Shown piece by piece: positions 37,101-45,049 of a stretch of DNA of 64,000 nucleotides. The stretch covers positions 992,001 through 1,056,000 of the forward strand of contig JAUIRK010001034.1 in NCBI GenBank assembly GCA_030549495.1. Direction: 5' to 3'. Numbering within the stretch: the first letter of the stretch is position 1; the number at the start of each line of letters is the position of its first letter. The DNA is from Nectonema munidae. Its lineage: Eukaryota; Nematomorpha; Nectonematoida; Nectonematidae. A program made the position numbers and the translations under genes. The notes under the pieces are model-generated. The model saw only the letters and a program-made list of their open reading frames with translations, did no database searches and was not told the DNA's origin.

Positions 37101-39186
37101 TATAATGTCATGTGTAGTGTACTTGTGTAGAGGGTAGGCTTCCAGGTACCTCTTTATGATCTCAAGGGAATAGTCACAATAGCTTTCCAAGTAAATGAGG
37201 ATTTGGCATCAAAACAGACTAGAACATCTTTGAGGTCCAACTTTTGTGTTATCGAAATGAAGTTTATCCGTTCTCCGATAAATCGGGTTTTCGTTACTAC
37301 GCACGAATCTAGCTTAGAACTATTTATTTTGTGTTAGTGAATGAAGAAGTGAGAGGTTTTAACCTATTTTTTTTTCTTTTTATTAGCCTCCCCAATATTT
37401 ATATCTCGTACGACTATTTCTAAAAGAATTAGAAAATTTTACATAAAATAACACTAATTTTGTAAATTTATACAAATCTTAACACATCCCACTCTTTTTA
37501 CAGATGGACGAAAGAAACATTAAATATAGATAAAATAGGATATAGAGATTTCGAAACCCCTGCTAATATGTTTTGTTTTTAGCTCTCCTAATTTTTTTCT
37601 GCCCACCGGCCTGGGTATATATACCATTTTTACTTCTAAATTATATTTTTTTAGTTCTAAATTGTCTTTTTTAAATTCTAAGCGCTCTTTCTAAAATACA
37701 AAATAATATTGATAATAATCACTCATTCACCATTACTAACAACAGAAGACATGTAAATTATGAAAACACACAGATAATTGCATTTTTAAATTTTTGAAAA
37801 ACTACCTGTTCGTTTATCCGCATAAATGGTCTAGAGAGCAAAGTATGCGGATAGACCAGACTTGACTGTATATGAAACGGTAAAGGTGCTATAATAATTT
37901 CTCAAGCAAGAAATTTTGAACTTTACAATTAGAAATAATTATAGAGTAGTTGTAAAATTAGAATTTTTTTTGCAATAAACGCATATTATTAGTAACGTTT
38001 AAAAGTTCAGTTGTATCCGTTGTCGGTCTTTCTAGAGTCGAAGTATAATTGTTAAGTAATTTCGGAGTGTACACTTCTTTTTCAAAAGCAAAGAGTGCCT
38101 AACAACAAAAACGATTTGAAGAGCAAAAGGAGTAAAAACTTCTTCCTTTAGTTTAAAGTATTCCGTTTAGAATTTTGTTGATTTGGATATAATATGTTTT
38201 AGTTTGCACATGTTTCGAGAAGACCAATAGGTGACATTTTATTTTAGAGTTCTGGTGTTGAATCGTATGTATTGGAGGCATTTTCTCAAGCTCTTCTTGC
38301 TATTCCAGAGGCCTTGGCAGAAAACTCTGGTTTATCGAGTATTGAAGCCGTTTCCAATTGTGTTGCTGAACAAGTTCAAACCAAGAACCCACGATTGGGG
38401 ATTGATTGCATGGGAATCGGAAATGAAGGTGAACAAACAACTTAACGTTATTTTCAGGCCGACGAAAATGAACTAAAAGTATAAAAAAAAGTGGATTTAA
38501 AATAATGTTGTCACTCAAATCTTTTTGATCCTAAATTTCTAAGTTATATGAAAGAGCAGTATTTTCATCCTTGAAGTTTCTGCCCTTTGTATGTAATTTT
38601 TGTAAAAATTATATATACAAAAAATTCAAGGAAACATAGTTAGTGAAAATTACTAAATGTAAGCTTATAACAGGTATTTACAAAGAACGCAAAGTTTATT
38701 TTTAATCTACGAAATGTCACAAAGCCCAAGTTTATTCCCATCTTTTATATGTAAAAAGGTATTGCTAATTTGAAGCTATTTTTATAATTTTTAACGGTTG
38801 GCGCAATAACAAATACTTTTTATATGAAATTTATTTTATATTAATTTTAGCGCCGAAAAGTTACGCTCAAAAAAATAAAAAGCGCGAAATCAGTTGCGCC
38901 AAAAATAAACAAAGTTTTCAATCTTAGGGAAAAACATAATACTCATTTAAAAGTGTGTAGATTGCATGCAAAAATGGGCTTTAATTGAGTTTACACCGTT
39001 TGTTATTGTAATTTAGATTCTAATTTATGACTTCTTTTGATTTTAGATATGAAGGCTCAAAATGTGATAGAAACGTATATCGGTAAAAAACAACAGATTC
39101 TTCTTGTAGCACAAATGGTACGAATGATTCTTAAGATTGATGACATTAGAACTCCTTCCTCAAATATGATGCCAGTTGGATATTAA
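16156..39186 (+). CDS. CCT5: CCT5: T-complex protein 1 subunit epsilon (TRiC/CCT chaperonin), complete, 10 coding exons
   Basis: One of the eight subunits of the cytosolic group II chaperonin, which folds actin, tubulin and other proteins by ATP-driven lid closure. Coding exons: 16156-16260, 20744-20932, 27318-27574, 28509-28701, 31462-31611, 31666-31785, 34657-34842, 36411-36548, 38248-38428, 39047-39186. All introns are GT-AG; phases agree; the product is 552 residues, against about 541 in human. It opens [20 protein letters not shown], with the family's FDEYGRP. Visible landmarks: [11 protein letters not shown] (50-60), NDGATIL (72-78), the nucleotide-binding GDGTTT (103-108), [12 protein letters not shown] in exon 6, [21 protein letters not shown] in exon 7, the C-terminal VYGGGSSE (GGG at 428-430) and LGIDC (496-500). 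Introns range from 54 bp (intron 5) to 6385 bp (intron 2). The C-terminal tail after KIDDIR ([11 protein letters not shown]) is lineage-specific. Divergence is ordinary and no key residue is missing. Confidence 0.97.
17490..18780 (-). pseudogene. Protein of an unrecognised multicopy mobile element (RFHxDI / PSIPIAxS family)
   Basis: Minus-strand frames follow in order over about 1.3 kb. The first (18629-18408) includes [20 protein letters not shown]. The next (18465-18133) includes [20 protein letters not shown], then [20 protein letters not shown] and TKFMCFLCL. Frame 18016-17714 includes [18 protein letters not shown] and [16 protein letters not shown]. Below 17714 a further frame reads [20 protein letters not shown] and [14 protein letters not shown] recognise this protein as one that occurs in many near-identical copies in invertebrate genomes and is normally annotated as uncharacterised; I cannot assign it to a transposon superfamily with confidence. 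Several frame changes and stops show that this copy is dead. It lies antisense inside CCT5 intron 1. Confidence 0.6.
18870..19480 (+). pseudogene. pogo/Tigger-like transposase remnant
   Basis: Near 19055-19250 the frame reads [20 protein letters not shown], then [20 protein letters not shown]. This resembles the C-terminal region of CENP-B/jerky/Tigger transposases, where 'ITIKDAIYLLAxAWxxVxxxTLxNCW' is typical. Upstream, 18900-19020 contains a frame-broken stretch ([20 protein letters not shown]) that could be the 'LLLIDNAPSHP' segment of the DDE core. Frame breaks are present. No ends were found. Confidence 0.55.
21690..22262 (-). pseudogene. C-terminal part of an unrecognised multicopy element protein (HHEARxMAD motif)
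   Basis: On the minus strand, 22225-22085 reads [20 protein letters not shown], then [20 protein letters not shown] and IYITQNI. Frame 21924-21703 continues with [20 protein letters not shown] and [20 protein letters not shown]. The 'HHEAR.MA.AIY.L..YI' phrase is familiar from repetitive uncharacterised proteins of invertebrates; the superfamily is not known to me. Frames are broken. The matching N-terminal half appears to be at 24650-25720, on the far side of the Penelope-like element. Confidence 0.45.
22300..24545 (-). mobile_element. Penelope-like element (PLE), decayed
   Basis: Minus-strand frames give a Penelope-type reverse transcriptase in the expected order. The upstream part (24526-24215) carries [18 protein letters not shown]. 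Then (23885-23469) come [30 protein letters not shown] and [14 protein letters not shown]. Then (23436-23008) come [20 protein letters not shown] and the catalytic [12 protein letters not shown]. The wording YGLPKxHK...PLRxIVS, DVxxLYxxIP and YVDD is diagnostic of PLEs. No GIY-YIG endonuclease frame was recognised between 23008 and 22300. A hammerhead-like motif lies at 22380-22404, as expected near PLE ends. The coding part is broken in more than one place. End points are approximate. Confidence 0.85.
22380..22404 (-). ncRNA. Hammerhead-ribozyme-like motif of the Penelope-like element
   Basis: Read on the minus strand the motif is TTGATAA, A, GACC, GTAAA, GGTC, GAAA. This is the hammerhead core layout CUGANGA, stem II (GACC/GGTC pair with a small loop), GAAA. 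It is followed by ATTCGAAT, a possible very short stem III. PLE terminal repeats are known to carry hammerhead motifs. The first core block departs from consensus, so activity is uncertain and this may be a degenerate copy. Confidence 0.45.
24650..25720 (-). pseudogene. N-terminal part of an unrecognised multicopy element protein
   Basis: Minus-strand open stretches include [20 protein letters not shown] then [20 protein letters not shown] (about 25565-25440). After a frame change come [20 protein letters not shown] (25385-25320) and [20 protein letters not shown] (about 25205-25145). No domain is recognised. Same strand, similar decay and position suggest that it is the other half of the protein at 21690-22262, split by the Penelope-like element. 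That link is inference. Confidence 0.35.
28008..28070. repeat. Short inverted repeat (13 bp perfect arms)
   Basis: CGTTTTACCGCCA at 28008-28020 is the exact reverse complement of TGGCGGTAAAACG at 28058-28070, with a 37 bp spacer, in CCT5 intron 3. It may be a very small MITE or a hairpin. A loosely similar phrase set (GATGGCGGGAT and GTTTTACCAACG) lies at 54770-54830. Confidence 0.6.
29228..29971. mobile_element. Non-autonomous hAT-like element in CCT5 intron 4
   Basis: Left end TAGGAATGCACCGGATAG at 29228; right end ATATCCGGTGCTTCCC finishing at about 29971 (reverse complement GGGAAGCACCGGATAT). The terminal wording is typical of hAT elements. Flanks TTAAATAC (left) and TTTAATAC (right) could be an 8 bp duplication with one mismatch. 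No transposase frame is recognised inside. Confidence 0.55.
30021..30085 (+). repeat. Short direct repeat
   Basis: AGGTGATTTATGATAAAGAT occurs twice, at about 30022 and 30063, about 41 bp apart, a local duplication in CCT5 intron 4. Confidence 0.75.
30470..31380 (-). other. GC-richer insert in CCT5 intron 4 with an unrecognised open frame
   Basis: This block is clearly more GC-rich than its surroundings. On the minus strand a frame open from about 31380 to 31037 reads [20 protein letters not shown], then [36 protein letters not shown] and [15 protein letters not shown]. No ATG was placed at its start, so it may be an exon or a fragment. A second minus-strand frame at 30682-30476 is less convincing. 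I recognise no domain. The composition break suggests that the block came from elsewhere, such as an element or a retrocopied host exon. Confidence 0.35.
32180..32920 (+). mobile_element. LINE remnant (post-RT region) in CCT5 intron 6
   Basis: The plus strand reads [20 protein letters not shown] then [17 protein letters not shown] (about 32283-32395), the 'TYKxxxRPxLEYxSxIWxP' block that follows the palm domain in non-LTR reverse transcriptases. It continues [20 protein letters not shown] (about 32420-32480). More C-rich noncoding-looking sequence to about 32920 probably belongs to the same copy. Frames are broken. Confidence 0.6.
33479..34075. mobile_element. Non-autonomous hAT element in CCT5 intron 6
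   Basis: Left end CAGGCATGTCAAACTCGGAG; right end CCGCATGTTTGACATGGCTG, whose reverse complement starts CAGCCATGTCAAAC. Such CAGxxxTGTCAAAC ends are common in animal hAT elements. CTTAATC occurs immediately outside both ends (33472-33478 and 34076-34082), a 7 bp match consistent with a hAT-type target duplication. Length 597 bp; no transposase frame is recognised. Confidence 0.75.
35376..35403. repeat. TA dinucleotide microsatellite
   Basis: An uninterrupted run of TA repeats in CCT5 intron 7. Confidence 0.9.
36684..37870. mobile_element. Possible pogo/Tigger-type element in CCT5 intron 8
   Basis: TACAGTAATCTCTCGTTTAT at 36683 and the reverse complement of the right side, TACAGTCAAGTCTGGTCTAT ending at about 37870, both start TACAGT and run into GATAGTCCG or TATCCGC phrases. 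Pogo-type elements start CAGT and duplicate TA. The two arms match only loosely and no transposase is visible, so the pairing is tentative. Confidence 0.35.
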
Positions 39187-39216
39187 CTTTCTTTTTCTAC
39201 ATCCTTAATTTTGTTC

Positions 39217-39222
39217 AATAAA
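39217..39222 (+). promoter_or_regulatory. CCT5: CCT5 polyadenylation signal AATAAA
   Basis: AATAAA lies 31 bp after the stop codon and is followed by a T-rich stretch, as expected for a compact 3' untranslated region. Confidence 0.7.
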
Positions 39223-39229
39223 TGTTTTT

Positions 39230-40060
39230 TTATTATCCAAAAAACAAGAAATTATTAACGTTCGTGATCTAGGAATCTGGGATACTTCGGTGCGTGTTTT
39301 TTGCTTAAAATATATATCCTGTAATATTCGTGTACTTATTCTTGATTTTTTAAAAAATACTATTACATTTCGCTATAAAAAATTATATATTTTAAAGTTG
39401 GAGATGTGAGGAAGTTGTTAAATCGTGATCGGTACAAAAGTTGATATTGTATGTCTTTAGGAAATTATAAAGAGGCAAAGCTAAAGCTTTTAGCGCTTAT
39501 AAACTTTTTTAGAGTGGAAATGATAAGGGAGATGCAAACTTTGGAATATTTTTATGATTTAATGCACATGTAGGTGAATTTAACTATGCATATAATGCAG
39601 TCCAATTTGGCTTTGATTATGGAGACTGCAATGATAACACAAATGTATGCTTACATATGGAGTGGCCATTCTTTAGTCGAAGCTGGAAATAAGAGTTGGT
39701 GTTAAATATTTCAAGTTTTTGGAGTGGAAGTCAGATATTTTGCCCCCGACTTCGCAACCCCGATGATGGCTATTTCTGATCGCTGTAAGCTGATTCCTTC
39801 TACAAGAAGTAAACATGTAAAAGCTTTGAGAATAGCAGAAACCTGTGGAAAAATTTTAGGAACAATACTTTAATGAAAATATATGAAATAGCTATAAAAG
39901 CTTGTAATAAGTTTTAGAGAGAAACTTGCTTTTGAAACCCATTTAGAGATTTCTACTGTGAAGAAAATACAAGCATCTAAATGCCAAAACTGAAAATAAA
40001 TGAAGTTATAAAGATATATAAATTATGTAAGAAAAATAAGTTCTAATAAAGTATTAGGAA
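39230..40060. other. Region downstream of CCT5, unrecognised open stretch
   Basis: A plus-strand frame at about 39724-39873 reads VEVRYFAPDFATPMMAISDR then CKLIPSTRSKHVKALRIAET before its stop. It is not recognised; upstream in-frame continuity is poor. It may be a fragment of an element. Confidence 0.25.
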
Positions 40061-40065
40061 TTAGT

Positions 40066-40223
40066 AGGCCTTTATTTATTTTATTGTAGTTGTCGTTATC
40101 GCTTCCACAGGGAAGAATAATTTTCCATAACGGCACAGATGGTAAGGACAGTCACAATCAGGAATCGAACACAGACCATCTAGATTAACACCCTACGCGA
40201 TTACCACTAGACCATCTGCCGAC
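40066..40223 (-). mobile_element. tRNA-derived SINE
   Basis: On the minus strand the head reads GTCGGCAGATGGTCTAGTGG with an A box (TGGTCTAGTGG) and, further on, a B box GTTCGATTCC (plus 40161-40170). That is an internal RNA polymerase III promoter. The 3' acceptor strand of a real tRNA is absent: after the B box arm the sequence runs into an unrelated body (CTGTGGAAGCGATAACGAC) and an AATAAA-rich tail. This points to a SINE and not to a tRNA gene. Confidence 0.75.
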
Positions 40224-40419
40224 GTTTTAAACATGGAAAAGAAACGAAAAGATGTTTTAGGTATAGCTTATATAAAAAATATAGATGGCAAATTGATATA
40301 TTACACATCTTAAAAATTTGTGTTTGTAAAGGTTGGCTCAAAATATCCTTTCACAATTCCTGTAATGTGCCTGGTTTCAAATGAAAAGCCTATTCCACCC
40401 CCTAACATTTTTGAATTTT

Positions 40420-41275
40420 TTTAAACTAGTGTATATTCGATGGTTATAGGTAAAAATGCCCCCAGAAAAAATGCCCCAATTAAAAAGTAGGAAAAAATGC
40501 CCCCTAATTTTTGATTTTTAGGATTTTATATAATTATATAAATATTTTTATTTGGTACCGTTTTGAAAGGCTAAATTCCTAAAATTTCTTAATCTATAGG
40601 ATTTTTTCTTTATAAATTTCTTGAAAACAATAGCAAAGGTGCATATTTGTGGGAATGTGTTCTTAAAATCAGTTAAAATACAAATTATATTTAGAAAGTG
40701 TTCTGATACACACAAAGTCCAAAAATATTTGCTGTTTTATAAAAAAAATTTTTGTATTAAAAAAATTGTCGTATGCTGAGTTTTTTAGTTTACTTTAATT
40801 AAATTTTAAATGTTTTAAATGAAAAGTTAACTTTTTTTTTTTACAAAAAATCTTTATTTGACATATCTTTTTTAAAAATTTTAATTAATAATTTTTTGTG
40901 TTGGGGCATTTTTTCTTAATTTAAATTGTGGCATTTTTTCCTACTTTTTAATTGGGGCATTTTTTCCTACTTTTTAATTGGGGGCATTTTTTCCTACTTT
41001 TTTATTGGGGGCATTTTTTCTGCGCACTATATTCGATATGCAAATTTAATTAAAATATTTTCGCTGGAAGTATAGTATTTAAATTCACCAATTTTGTAAA
41101 AAAATATAATGTAGTCTTATAAATTTAGGACTTTAGGGTATGCGCTGAATACACTCTATTTTAAAGAATATTTGGTCTCCCGTGGTATTTCCAGACCACT
41201 AATTTTGAAAATTGCAAGAAAAAAATTTCGCCCCCCCCAATAATTTTGAGGATGTGCGCCCTGCTCTAAATGCAA
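40420..41275 (+). repeat. Second copy of the hAT-type end of 7926-8172, interrupted by a MITE
   Basis: Homology to 7926-8172 starts at AACTAGTGTATA near 40424, breaks at 40441, resumes at 41038 with ATGCAAATTTAATT and ends at GAGGATGTGCGCCC near 41271. The intervening bases are the MITE listed next. Confidence 0.8.
40442..41027. mobile_element. MITE with a 10 bp target duplication and repeated GGGGCATTTTTT termini
   Basis: TATATTCGAT lies immediately outside both ends (40432-40441 and 41028-41037); the uninterrupted copy at 7926-8172 has the single site TATATGCGAT. The ends are inverted: AAAAAATGCCCCAATTAAAA on the left against several TTAATTGGGGCATTTTTTCC on the right. Length 586 bp, no coding capacity. 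The duplication length is of Mutator-like type; a hAT-type 8 bp duplication is the alternative if the two flanking T-A bases are chance. Confidence 0.8.
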
Positions 41276-41291
41276 ATTAGACAGAAGCAGT

Positions 41292-41888
41292 GGTGTAGCC
41301 AAAAAAAAAGTTGATAGAAGGGGCACAATTTAAAAACAAAAAACTTGCGCAACATTATTTATTCTTTCTTGATCCTTTCATTGGAGAAATTTTCAAAAAC
41401 TGATATCGCATAAGATGCATGGGGGAACCATGCGGTACAAAGGAGTGGGCACGGCCCCTCATGCCCCAGCTACTTCACTGGAGAGAAGAGAGCTGAATAA
41501 GATGGGAGAGCTTAACAAGAGAAGAGGGCTTGAGTGAATGATTGAGTTTTAGCAGAGAAAGCGGAAGAGAAAAACAGAGGAGACAAAAGAGAAATATAAT
41601 CACTGTGACAGAAGATGACAAAATCTAGTGGATCATCAACATGTGTTTGCTCAAAAATACTACAAAGAGGAGACACTGTGATAAACATTGCTTACTTATT
41701 ATGTGAATATTGAAGCAATGGATTATTATTATATAGCTCTCTCACGCATCGTCTGTAAAATATGTTCGATAGGAAAAATGCGATCATACATGTTTTATAA
41801 ACAAGCAGCAACACTTATTTATAGAAAATTATTAGGGGGGGGGGGGGGGGCCTAACCCCCCCCCCCCCCCCCCTGAATGTGCGCCCCT
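41292..41888. mobile_element. Possible non-autonomous hAT-like element
   Basis: It starts CAGTGGTGTAGCC and ends TGTGCGCCCCTG, both hAT-type termini. The first is related to the reverse complement of 7364-7412. No matching 8 bp flanks are seen. The interior is non-coding and contains the G/C homopolymer palindrome. Confidence 0.45.
41835..41873. repeat. G16 / C18 homopolymer palindrome
   Basis: Sixteen consecutive G (41835-41850), the spacer CCTAA, then eighteen consecutive C (41856-41873). It could form a hairpin or a G-quadruplex on either strand. Run lengths may be affected by sequencing or assembly error. Confidence 0.85.
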
Positions 41889-41898
41889 GGCATAACAC

Positions 41899-42207
41899 GG
41901 TTCATAGTCAAAACGTCCGAAATCCAAAACGCCCGAAACCAAAACGTCCGAAAACTAAAACATCTGAAACCAAAACGTCCGAAAACCAAAACGCCCGAAA
42001 CCAAATCATTTAAATCTAAAATATGTAAAGTTTTAAACTAAAAAATTAGAAATAGTGCTCAATTTTTCAGTTTTTTTCCTCAACAATTTTGATTCTCGAA
42101 AAAAATGTTTTTTAGGGTTCAGATACTGTTAATCTAATTTTCGGACCTTTTGGTTACGAAGGTTTTGGTTTCGGATGTTTCGGTTTCGGATGTTTTGACC
42201 AGGCACC
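41899..42207. mobile_element. MITE-like element with arms of short AAAACGTCCGAAACC repeats
   Basis: The left arm holds about six imperfect copies of AAAACGTCCGAAACC (41909-42003). The right arm (about 42139-42200) holds their reverse complement, GGTTTCGGATGTTTCGGTTT. Outermost bases GGTTCATAGTCAAAAC and the reverse complement GGTGCCTGGTCAAAAC match well. No target duplication was found. Confidence 0.65.
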
Positions 42208-42219
42208 ATCAAAAATATA

Positions 42220-43545
42220 TCTAATAAAATATACCTTAAAATTTTACATAAAATATGTTTTTATACTAAATCGGTCATGCGGTTCTCATTTTTTACATTT
42301 AGGATTTGAAAATACCTATAAGTGTTAATCAAATTTGCGGTTTACTTCTAAAAATTGTCTCCAAAGACATTCCTTCAAATTTTACATAAAATATATGTGT
42401 TATACTAAATCGGCCATGCTGGTTTCATTTCTGGACTCATTTTTTACATTTAGGATTTGAGAATACCTATAAGTGTTAATCAAATTTGCGGTTTACTTCT
42501 AAAAATTGTCTCCAAAGACATTCCTTCAAATTTTACATAAAATATATGTGTTATACTAAATCGGCCATGCTGGTTTCATTTCTGGACTCATTTTTTACAT
42601 TTAGGATGTGAGAATACCTATAAGTGTTAATCAAATTTGCGGTTTACTTCTAAAAATTGTCTCCAAAGACATTCCTTCAAATTTTACATAAAATAAAATT
42701 TAACAATGAAATATAAGTTTTTATACCAAATCAACCATGCTGTTTTCATTTCTGAACTCATTTTTCACATTTAGAGGTTTTAAAATATCTGTCAATGTTA
42801 ATTAAATTTGCGGTTTACTTCTAAAAGTTATCTCCAAAAAATATTCTCTCAATTTTACATGAAATATATGTTTTTATACCAAATCAATCATGCTGTTTTC
42901 ATTTCTGAACTCATTTTTTACATTTAGGATGTAAAAATACCTATGTGTTAATCAAATATGCGGTTTACTTCTAAAAATTGTCTCCAAAAACATTCATTCA
43001 AATTTTACAATTAAATATATGTTTTTATACCAAATCAACCATGCTAGTTTCATTTATAGACTTAATTTTTGCAGTTTGAATTTGAAAATACCTATAAGTA
43101 TCAATCAAATATGCGTTTAGTTTTAAAATTTGTTTCCAAAAATAATGACTCAAATTTTACATGAAATATAGGTTTTTATACCAATTCGACCATGATAATT
43201 TTTATTTCTGAAATAATTTTTTGCATTTAGAGGTTTTAAATGTCTGAAAGTCTCAATCAAATGTTGGATTTACGTCTAATGTCTACAGAAATATTTTTGA
43301 AATTTAAATAAAATATCTGTTTTTATACCAAATGGAAGATGCTGGTTTCATTTTTGGACTCAGGTTTGGCATTTATGGTTTTAAAATATCTGAAAGCTTG
43401 AATCAGATTTGCGGTTTACTTCTAGATACTGTCTTCAAAAATATTTTCAAAAAAAATAAAATATTTGTTTTATACCAAATCGACTATGCTTATTTTATTT
43501 CTGTACTGGATTTTGGATAATACGGTAAAAAAATATCTCGAAGTG
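42220..43545. repeat. Tandem repeat array, family B in reverse orientation, about 9 units
   Basis: The anchor TCGGCCATGC and variants recur at about 42271, 42410, 42561, 42731, 42884, 43035, 43186, 43333 and 43480, mostly 147-153 bp apart. Units share ATTTGCGGTTTACTTCTAAA and TTTCATTTCTGGACTCATTT. The two units near 42400-42690 are almost identical, so some turnover is recent; later ones are more diverged. Confidence 0.9.
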
Positions 43546-43549
43546 GCAA

Positions 43550-44555
43550 TTGAATTAGTAATGTATGGCTGAAAATCAGTTCTGTAAAAAAATTTTAAGA
43601 AATCGCTGCATGTTAGATATATAGTAAAAATATACTCTTTTTTTTGTATATTTTGGCTTATAATACTTTCTACAATCATCTTGAGTATGAAATATTTATT
43701 TAAAAAAACAAAACGTATTATAAATGAAAATTTGTAAGAAGGAACCAAGTTGAAAACTAATTGAAAAGAGAACATGTGATACAAATAATTAAAAAATATA
43801 TGTATCCATTAAATGGAAGATCCACCATGTTCTACCATGTTCTAATGAACTAGGAAGTGGTTTAATTATATAATATTAAGTGCTTCAAAAAAGATTTTGA
43901 CTGTGAAAAAGAAGTTCCTCTTTTAAAAATGAAAAATATTTAAATCTATAGCTAATCATCTAGGATTACAATTAACATTTATCTATGATGGGTATGAAAT
44001 ATGAAAATTTAGAATAGGTCATCAAAAATGGCACAGATGCCAATATGTGAAATTAAATGTGTCCATCTTTTTCCTTTTGCGTCAAAGAGATCATTTTTTA
44101 GATGAAGAACGTGGACAACCTTTGAAATGAGATTGGTTGACAAATATTCAGGCCTGATAATAAAATACACGATACTGATAAAAAAAAGTCTAAGATCATC
44201 AAGAAGATTCTTTAATCAGAATGCTTTGAGAAAGGAAAAAAGTAATTTTATCCTTATAAAAAATTTTTCGAAACACATTGAAGAATATAAATTTCTAATG
44301 AAAAAAGAGCTACCAAGAAAGGATTATCATGGAATGAATAGCAAAATTACATACTGTAAATTATAATATGACGTAGAGACTACGAGCCGATAACGAATTT
44401 GTAGCCAAAAAGATGGAGATCCTACCGAGTTACATAAGTTATTGTAGAATGAAATATTTTGAGTGAATTAAACACCTAAAGTTGGTTTATTAAATAAATT
44501 AAGAAAATAATTACCAGAGAAATACTGCGAGTAGAAGTTATTTTTATGTTTATAT
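43550..44555. other. AT-rich region, nothing recognised
   Basis: Short frames at 43784-43470 (minus) and 44127-44366 (plus) show no motif; the plus one is Lys-rich, as expected of A-rich DNA. Confidence 0.4.
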
Positions 44556-44559
44556 ATTT

Positions 44560-45045
44560 GACATTGATTTACAGGTTTAATCGATTTTTTGACAGGTTTT
44601 ATTGATTTCATAAAAAATGAACATCATTAAATTCTGCATACTTGAAATGTATAAAAAACTTTAAAAGAATCAAAATTTTAATTTTCACATGGGCTGTCAT
44701 ATTTAAATTATTTTGTCAGGTTTGACTAATTTTTATAAAAAAAAGGAATATAACCACTAAACACAGCCTACTTGAAAATGGGTATATGTGTGTAAAAAAC
44801 TTTATATAATTATTCGGATAAGATGTTTCTTTTTGGGATAAATCAATTTTTTGACAGTTTTGATTAATTTACATAAAAAAATGAATATTACCACTGAATT
44901 ACCCATGCTTAAAAATGGGTATGTGTGTGAAAAACTTTATATAATTATTTAGATAAAAAGTTACTTTTTGAGATGAGCTGTCACATTTAGATCAATTTTT
45001 TGACAGGTTTGATTGATTTTTATAAAAAATGAATATCACCACTGC
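44560..45045. repeat. Family A tandem repeat in reverse orientation, about 3 units
   Basis: TTTGACAGGTTTGATTGATT and GGGTATATGTGTGTAAAAAA recur. They are the reverse complement of the family A unit at 4636-5547. It follows the reverse-oriented family B array after about 1 kb. Confidence 0.8.
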
Positions 45046-45049
45046 GAGG

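Noticed and set aside
38231-38518. Open frames on both strands over CCT5 exon 9
   Set aside because: They are other-frame and antisense shadows of the exon.
40140-40223. A tRNA gene on the minus strand
   Set aside because: A and B boxes are present but the acceptor stem does not close and the sequence runs into a SINE body, so it was called a SINE.
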